A stretch of 64,000 bases of DNA from NCBI GenBank assembly GCA_021229015.1, contig CM037788.1, positions 56,913,525-56,977,524 on the forward strand, given 5' to 3'. Below are positions 56,801-64,000 of the stretch, piece after piece (position 1 is the first letter of the stretch; the number at the start of each line of letters is the position of its first letter). The position numbers were made by a program, and so were the translations under genes. The notes beneath the pieces are model-generated. The model was not told the DNA's origin. It saw only the letters and a program-made list of their open reading frames with translations, and made no database searches. The DNA is from Solen grandis (Eukaryota > Mollusca > Bivalvia > Adapedonta > Solenidae).

Positions 56801-59800
56801 GCTTTCAAGTTACTGCTGTCATTTGATTTTTTGGGAAAATGCAGTAATTTCAACCACTCTGGGAAAAACAAAATATTTTTTTTTTAAAAAACGGAAATCA
56901 TTTTTTAAATTAAAAAATTTTTTTAAGGATCGTAAAGTAAAAAAATTTTTGCTGACTTTGGTAAAGGGAAATTAAAAAAATGTTTATTTAAAATTTTTTA
57001 AACAATTTTTTTCCTATAAACTTGAGCTTTTTTAAAAAAAATTTCGGAAATTGGGGATTTTTTTTGGGAATAAATTAGGCAGAAACTGTGTATCTCTTAA
57101 AGTATTTCCAGTGCCAGAAAATAAATTGTTCCCAATTTTAACATTTCATAAGCATGCAAAAATTTTTTTTAAAAAAAAATTTAAAATTTTCCAAAAAATT
57201 TAATTTATAGTTCATTAAGAAAGAAACAATCTTTATTTTAAAATTTTTTCCCCTTTATTTCTTTTGTTGGGGTTAAAATTATAAAATCATTAAACAAGAA
57301 AAAGAGATTACAAAAACCTTTACTTCATAGTTTGAAATTTTGAAAGTTTTTTTACAAAACCAAAAGGGTCTACCCTTTGCGGAAACTTTTAATAAATTGT
57401 AAAAAACTGACAGGTGAAAAAGAAAATAAACGGTGTAAACATTGAAAATGCAAATCCATAAAAAATAAAAATTATCGATTAAAAATTGAAAAAATTTTAA
57501 TTTTATTTGAAAATTTTTCCTTTGAAACAAAAAAAATCAAAAGAAAGAAAAATAAAATTTTAAAAAAAAGAGCATTCAAAAAAAAGGTGGGCCCAAAATA
57601 AAAAAAAAAAAATAAGGATGGGGAAAAAAACAGGTGATAAAATAAAAATTCCAAAAGTACATTAAATTTAAAATATTAGGTAAAAAAATTTTTATGAAAA
57701 AAGCCAAAAAAATTTTGGATATTTTATGGATATATTTATAATTTACGTTTCTGTTAAAATATGGTATTTTTTCAAAACCATATAAACATTTTGGACACAA
57801 TGAAAAACGGGACCCCCGGGGAAAAGGGTTCCCTTCCCCAGGGGGGAAAAGGGGCCCTTTGTTTTCCAAAAGCCTTAAAAGCAATAAAAACCCCTAAAAA
57901 TGAAGATTCTTAGCCATTTTGTGTTTTGTACCCAGGATCATTTGAATATCTTTTTTCCAAATACTTTAGATAATTTTATCAAGATGTTGGTTTTTTTTTT
58001 CCCGATTTTTTATGAATGTTTTGCAAAATTTTATTATTATGTTTTTTTTTTATAAATGATTCAGAAAAAAAAATGCATTGTTTGGTAAAAATTTTTTTAG
58101 AGGAATTAAAAAAGCATGTAAAAATTTTTTTCATTTTTAAAACTTTTAAAATTTTTAGGGTTTCAGTAAGTTGGTTTATATTAATTAAAAAAAATTTCTT
58201 CAAATTTTGAAAATATCTAAAAATGTTGACTTAAACCAGCCAAAATTTAAATTTTAAATGAATTTGATACAAAAAAACAATTATCAAAGTCATTATGGAA
58301 AAAATGATAAATAAAAGCCCAAAAATTTTTAAAAAAAGTATACAAAAGTCAATTGTATCAGCCACCCGGCCCCCCCCCTTTCCCCCCCAAAAAAAAAAAA
58401 GTTTTTTTTTTGGAAAAATTTGGTAGGCAGGCTTTTAAAAAAAAAGAAATTATTCGTTCCCTGTTAAAATGAACAATGATTTTTATAGTTACATTTATAT
58501 GTTCTTTTTATATCTTTTCTTGTTTTTTAAAAAATCCAAGGACAATAAACAAATTAAAAACCAAAATTTAAAAAAACTCATTTTTCACACGAGGATAAAT
58601 TTTTTAAAAATAAAAATCCTTTTAAATCAAAATGTCCAAAAAAAAGGTCAGAAGTTTTTAATTCCCGTGAAAAAATGGGTTTTAAAAAATTTTGGGGAAA
58701 ATTACTTTAAAGAAATTTTATGGGAAATGAAGGAAATGTTTGGGAAAATTTGTTTTATGGGTTATAAAAAAAATTTTAAGTGCCGCCCCAACATGACAAT
58801 TATTTTTTATTTTTGAAACTATGTACAAGTACACTTTTCAGATAAAAAAGCGTTCTTTTGATATTTCGATAGGATTTTGGGGTTTAATTTGTTTGGGACT
58901 ATTTCGAAAAAGTTGGAAAAAAGGGGAAACCTGTTGATGGGGCCCCCTCAAAACAGTACCCGCTTTTTAAAACCGTTTGATTTTAAATTTCTAAACGCTT
59001 TTTTTTATATTTAAACCTCTTTAAAATCACCCCGATAATGGCCTTTTCTTCTTCTCATGAGATGTTTAAATAAAAATTTTTTGGTTACAAATTTTTTGGC
59101 AGTCTCCTTGTTTTTTTTAACAAAAAATTTAAAACATTTTAAAATTAACCTTTATTGCCTTGTAAAATTTATGGATTCGGTTTTGAAATCCCAATTAAAA
59201 CCAAAATGGAATTTATTTAAATTCTGTATGATTCTTAAAAGCTAAAAACCACTGTTACTTTTTAATAACCCCGCAATGTTTTTAAAACAACAAAAATTTT
59301 CCGAAACTTCAAAATCTTAAAAAAAACAAAAAAAGTTTACTTTTTATGTTTGAATATACAAAAAAATGCAACTAACTATCCAAAAAGGTTAAATTCACCA
59401 AACTGACTTTTTCTGAAAGAATGAGGAGGGCGGGAAATGTAAGGGACAGGCATGATGGGGTTGACAAGCGGGTTCCCTAAATAGCCTTCCCTTTTGGGCA
59501 AAGGGGTAAAAATTTACTTCCAAAAAAACGCATTAAATTAAAAAAAAAACAATAGGGGTAAAATTAAAAACCCTTTCCTTTTTTTGCTGTTTAAGCAGAA
59601 AAAATACATGTAGATTGTTTAAAAACCCAATATTAAAATTTTTTTTAGGCTAAAAGCCAGCTGTTTTTAGAAAAAATAAATGTTACAAAAAAATGACGGA
59701 AATATTTTTAAAAGAATATGTTTTTTATGTACCGGGTAAGAATATTCAATTTTATTAATTAGGGCTGGTATATTTTAATTAACAATATTTAAAAAAGTAA

Positions 59801-60933
59801 ATAAATCTTGTTCTACTGAAAAAAAAAAGTTAGCACATGTTTCCCATGAAAAATTAAATTTATTTTCATGATTTGGTTTTTTTTGTTCAAGCAAGCTTTC
59901 ATTTTTATGACCTTAACCCTTTCCTTTGGGAAAATTTTTGGTTTTCAAAAAAAGAGACCAAGATGACATCAATAAAGTCGCAATACTAAGGGGAATTGGA
60001 TCTCCAAAACTACCTCGTGAAAAATTAAACTATAAAGTTTGGTTTTCCCCAACAACATAGTCCCCTCCCGGGGTTAAAATTTTTTGTTCCATGAAACCCA
60101 GAATTTTGGCTGGAAAAAAAAAAAAAAGTTGATGGCAAATTCTCCAACTCCATTATTAATACCAAGTTTTTAAATTATCTTAAATCATGGAAAAGCGTTA
60201 CTTTTTTTCTAAAAAATTATCATAAAATCTATAAACTGCGATTTGTTAGTTTTTCAAAAGTACCTTTTGGGACTTTGACTATGAGAAAAGTACATGGATT
60301 TGGGAGGGCCATTGTCTAAATAAAAATCTTCAGGTTTTCATCATAAACAAATCAATTTGTTTTCTGGGGGTTTGCCTTTATTTCCTGTAACTTAGTTGCT
60401 TCCCTTAAAATTTTAACCCCAACTTACACAAAAATTTTTGGGGGAAAGGGAAAAATTAATTTTTTTTTAAATGTTGCATTAAACAGTGAAAGATTGTTTT
60501 AAAAAGAGCTACATTTGGGTAAAATGTATTTGGGGTTTTTTTTTTAGTTTTTACAAGCAAAAAAAAAAATAAAAACCAGATGATGAGTATATGAAGCAAC
60601 CAAAAAGCAAACCCCAAACTGTAATGTAATCCGTAAATTCTCACAAGCAGGTGGCAAGGCTAAAATTTTTTTCAAAATTTGGGAAAAAGGGGGAAAAGGG
60701 TCAAAAAAAAAATGAGATAATAAACAGTCAATGCTGACTGAATGATTTGTTTGTGATCTATTTCGCCAGTTAACCCAACAAGATGGAATAGTTGGCTTAA
60801 AATTACTGCTAAAAATTGGAAAAGTGCATTGCTTCCCTTTCTTGGAGGATAGATGAGTTTTAAAATCAGGACTATGTGAGAACTTTGGCTAGGAAAAATG
60901 TTCCCGTTGGCTTGGCTCCATCTTCCCAGGCTT
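53830..60933. other. AT-rich homopolymer-enriched DNA without recognised genes
   Basis: About 7 kb of A/T-run-rich sequence. Possible low-AT islands at 55,780-55,900 and 59,940-60,080 gave no recognisable protein in six frames. Upstream TDP2 exons may be hidden toward the right end. Confidence 0.5.
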
Positions 60934-61033
60934 NNNNNNNNNNNNNNNNNNNNNNNNNNNNNNNNNNNNNNNNNNNNNNNNNNNNNNNNNNNNNNNNNNN
61001 NNNNNNNNNNNNNNNNNNNNNNNNNNNNNNNNN
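60934..61033. other. Assembly gap (100 N)
   Basis: Exactly 100 N. Sequence to the left is error-rich, sequence to the right is mostly clean. Confidence 0.98.
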
Positions 61034-61499
61034 CAACTATTAAATTCACCATACCTGGGAGGAGGGGGGCGGGGAAGGGCACAGAAGCACAGTTCAAACA
61101 ACTATATTTCTAGATATATAAAATTAATACCCAATTCCCAGAGGAGGACATGCCTCTTATCCCGAGGGGGGGGGGGGGGGGAACATGCCCCTTTTTGTAC
61201 CTCTTTTATGCATGTTTTAGGGGTAATAATTATATTTCACTCCTGGTCATTAACTTGATGTTTTACTGCAGAACATTTTCTTGATATTTAATTTTAGGAT
61301 GTAAACCTGACATACAGTAAAATCTCCCAGAACAGCACCGCAGAACAACGGCAACCTCTTAGACTGACAGTTTTATTTCCCCCCGTTAGTTTTACCTGGG
61401 CACCAGTCGATGCCTCTGTAAAGCAACATGACAGCAGCAACACTTTTCTGTGACCCGGGCAGATGTTTCCACTGTAACTTCAGATCATTAATATTTCTC

Positions 61500-61606
61500 T
61501 CTAAAATAATACTTGGTGTTTCACTCTTGAACCATAACTTGATATTTCACTCAAAAATATTACTTGATATTTCATTCCAGAACCTTAACTTGATATTTCA
61601 CTTCAG
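61500..61606 (+). repeat. ~24-30-bp intronic repeat before TDP2 exon acceptor
   Basis: ACTTGATATTTCA or ACTTGGTGTTTCA recurs four times between 61,510 and 61,601, with TTCTTGATATTTAATTTTAG near 61,278 as an outlying relative. The last copy supplies the pyrimidine-rich run and CAG of the splice acceptor. Confidence 0.7.
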
Positions 61607-61689
61607 CGTGCACTGAACTCCTACTTTGAAGAGGCAGCAGCTTCCTCCACACCAGATGTTGTTACCAAGGATACAAAGAAGGAGAAAAG
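61607..61689 (+). CDS. TDP2: TDP2 exon, end of UBA-like domain
   Basis: RALNSYFEEAAASSTPDVV followed by a Lys-rich linker. Frame is open through all 83 bases. Confidence 0.87.
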
Positions 61690-62355
61690 GTTGTATTTTC
61701 TTTCATATTCCCATGTTTCATGAGCATAATTCATTCACAGTATGTCATTCAGTTTTTATGAATTAAATTTTTCTGTCATTCACTTTAAATTTATGAAAAT
61801 TTCAGTTCAGACCTCATATACATGTATACATATGTGTAATGTTAATATATATGTACTGTTTTTAATTGAATTTGAATATAAGTTTTTTTAATATTGAAAG
61901 TCCTCCTTGACCGTGGTTATCCCGCAGTGTTATTTAACTGTGTTTAGCTTTGAAGGCATAAAAACTTTTAACATGGTTGCCTATCAACATTAGTTAAATT
62001 TTGGAACAAAGATTAAAAAAAAATCTTGATGAACCAGTACTGGAGAAACATTTCAATTAGTGATGTGAATTGTTTTGGAATTATCACAGAGATAGTGGCT
62101 GGACAAGAACCAGAGACCCTCAAGTTCACTACTTGTAACACTGGAGCTAGTGCTTCAGATGATGTTTTCATTACAAAATGTTTCCATGAAACTTTTTCAT
62201 TTTGATGTATATAGTCGCACTGAAACAGACACATCTGTCATCATTCCTTGGACATTAAGTACATTCCGTATTCGCTTGCTGACATGGAACATTGACGGCC
62301 TTGATCCCAGGAACTATGAGATACGGACCAAGTCTGTTGCTGATAGAATCAATAT
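61607..62355 (+). CDS. TDP2: TDP2-like tyrosyl-DNA phosphodiesterase 2 gene, two internal exons
   Basis: Two exons with matching phase: 61,607-61,689 (acceptor CTTCAG, donor GT) and 62,215-62,355 (acceptor TATATAG, donor GTAAGAG). AG at the end of the first and T at the start of the second form one Ser codon. The first gives RALNSYFEE, the end of the UBA-like domain of TDP2. The second gives RIRLLTWNIDGLDPRN, the first motif of the Mg2+-dependent endonuclease/exonuclease/phosphatase fold, with the catalytic Asn in TWN. TDP2 removes topoisomerase II from 5' DNA ends. Vertebrate TDP2 is about 360 residues; the N-terminal exon and the remaining catalytic exons lie outside the readable part of the window. 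Both exons are free of indels. Confidence 0.88.
62215..62355 (+). CDS. TDP2: TDP2 exon, start of phosphodiesterase domain
   Basis: TETDTSVIIPWTLSTFRI, then LLTWNIDGLDPRNYEIR; the WN-DG motif is the entry to the catalytic domain. 141 bases, ending two bases into a codon. Confidence 0.9.
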
Positions 62356-62680
62356 GTAAGAGTTAGAGATGAAGAGCATTGCTTCAACATTTCCTGTGTT
62401 CACAGTTTTACACTTTGTTTTGCAGGACCCCCCCACCCCTCAACCCCCAAAAATAGAGAAAAAAGAGAAAAAAAATCTATGTAGAGATATTAATGATTGT
62501 AGACTATTATTTTGGAGAAAGAAGCAGCCCAGGGTCACAGTGGGGTTTTTCATTCTAGGTGAATGGTTTGCTGGGCCCTTTGATAAGGAAAAATAGTGTT
62601 GTGAGAGAGGAAACTAGGGGAATAATAATGTGCATAACATAGGATACATTTCTATGTCTGTATTCACTAACTTTTTATAC
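62356..62680 (+). other. TDP2: TDP2 intron, 5' part
   Basis: Non-coding sequence after the GTAAGAG donor; includes a short C-rich tract at 62,428-62,448. Confidence 0.6.
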
Positions 62681-63860
62681 GCCGCCGGAGGCGGTCGTAT
62701 ATTGGCGTCATCTTCTCTGTCTGTCCGTCCGTCTGTACGTCCGTACGTTCGTACGTCCGTACGTCCATATCTTGTGAACGCAACTCCTCCTACGTTTCTG
62801 AATGAATCTTTTCAAAACTTGGTCAGTGTCATTACTATAATTGGTAGATGTGCATGAAGTGGCGATTTTCCGGTTCATTGATTTTTACATGATTTGTGTC
62901 CCTTTGAAACTTAGTCTCTGTAGTTGAATGATATTGCAGCCTTGTGAATGCAACTCCTCCTACATTTCTGAATGAATCTTTTCAAAACTTGGTCAATGTC
63001 ATTACTATAATGGGTAGATGTGCATGAAGTGGTGATTTTATGGTTCATTGATTTTTACATGATTTGTGTCCCTTGAAACTTAGTCTCTGTAGATGTTTGA
63101 TATTGCAGCCTTGTGAACGTAACTCCTCCTACATTTCTGAATGAATCTTTTCAAAACTTGGTCAATATCATTACTATAATGGGTAGATGTGCATGAAGTG
63201 GTGATTTTCCGGTTCATTGATTTTTACAAGGTTTGTGTCCCTTGAAACTTAGTCTCTGTAGCTGAATGATATTGCAGCCTTGTGAACGCAACTCCTCCTA
63301 CATTTCTGAATGAATCTTTTTATAACTTGGTCAATGTCATTACTTTAATGGGTAAATGTGCATGAAGTGGTGATTTTATGGTTCATTGATTTTTACATGA
63401 TTTGTGTACCTTGAAACTTAGTCTCTGTAGCTGAATGATATTGCAGCCTTGTGAACGCAACTCCTCCTACATTTCTGAATGAATCTTTTCAAAACTTGGT
63501 CAATATCATTACTATAATGGGTAGATGTGCATGAAGTGGTGATTTTCCGGTACATTAATTTTTGCAAGATTTGTGTCCCCTGAAACTTAGTTTTCTTTAG
63601 CTGATTGATATTTCAGCTTTGGGAATGCAATTTCTTGTATGTTTCTGACCTAATCTTTTCAAAACTTGGGCAATGTCATTACTATACTGGGTAGATATGC
63701 ACAAAGCAGGGGCTTTGATGTTCATCAATATTTGCAATAGTTATGCCTTTCTAAACATGGTCTCTTTAAAACACAACTCAAGTTTCTAAACAGGTAAAAG
63801 TGTATAAGGCAAGGATTTTCTGGTACAGTGATTTTTGCAAGAGTTATGGGGAGAAAGAAA
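62680..63860 (+). repeat. 169-bp tandem repeat array inside a TDP2 intron
   Basis: Starts with TATACGCCGCCGGAGGCGG and a GTCCGTCTGTACGTCCG-rich lead-in. CTTGTGAACGCAACTCCTCC then begins a unit at 62,771, 62,941, 63,110, 63,279 and 63,448, with a diverged sixth at about 63,617, spacing 169-170. The same unit is inverted at 12,655-13,010. Confidence 0.92.
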
Positions 63861-64000
63861 AAAGGATTCAAATTGATACTGCTATTTGACCTACTGTCAT
63901 ATTGGAAGCATTTTTAGGGTTCTATCTCTGTTCAGCTAAATTAATTGGTCTTACAGACTTCATTATGAGGTTATGCTTACAGAAATGTTAAAAGCAATAA

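Overview
This window is nuclear DNA of a marine invertebrate, most likely a bivalve mollusc (inference). It is AT-rich and gene-poor. Its repeats are of kinds I associate with clam genomes: tRNA-derived SINEs, elements ending in ACAAGAGGGCCAT / ATGGCCCTCTTGTTT, and 145-bp and 169-bp tandem repeats. The two host genes I can identify are split by introns with GT/AG splice sites. I see no prokaryotic gene organisation.

Layout. 1-10,833 is intergenic DNA with a long-inverted-repeat MITE (601-1,310), a hairpin (5,041-5,168), SINE copies and microsatellites. A 100-base gap is at 10,834-10,933. 10,934-17,250 holds a TIR-flanked repeat, a tandem repeat and a decayed Tigger/Jerky-type transposase with a C-terminal PHD finger. 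17,250-26,800 is strongly enriched in homopolymer runs and contains a broken LINE reverse transcriptase on the minus strand. 26,937-33,201 carries five minus-strand coding exons of GHITM/TMBIM5, a mitochondrial inner-membrane protein; its 3' exons were not found. 36,480-37,400 is a ~190-bp satellite array. 37,405-52,862 is a ~15.4-kb Polinton/Maverick element inserted in that array, and the satellite resumes at 52,866. 53,020-60,933 is AT-rich with a perfect-looking hairpin at 53,687-53,822 but no recognised gene. A second gap is at 60,934-61,033. 61,607-62,355 holds two plus-strand exons of TDP2, a DNA-repair phosphodiesterase, and 62,680-63,860 is a 169-bp tandem array.

The most interesting object is the Polinton. 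On its minus strand it carries remnants of a protein-primed family B DNA polymerase, an FtsK/HerA-type packaging ATPase, a short hydrophobic Polinton protein and an F54H12.2-type capsid protein. It is bounded by inverted repeats. The inner edge of each inverted repeat has a stem-loop matching the histone mRNA 3' processing signal (GGCCCTTTTCAGGGCC on the left), oriented to end transcripts running toward the element's tips. Three more stem-loops of this type lie between 38.4 and 39.9 kb. If real, this would suggest that the element borrows the replication-dependent histone mRNA pathway; I do not know of a prior description.

Caveat on quality. In 17-26.8 kb and roughly 30-60.9 kb, reading frames are broken every few dozen codons, and bases are replaced or duplicated into homopolymers. 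GHITM, expected to be a functional gene, shows the same single-base indels, so much of the breakage is probably assembly or sequencing error and not evolutionary decay. Exact boundaries of genes in the Polinton and LINE are therefore approximate.
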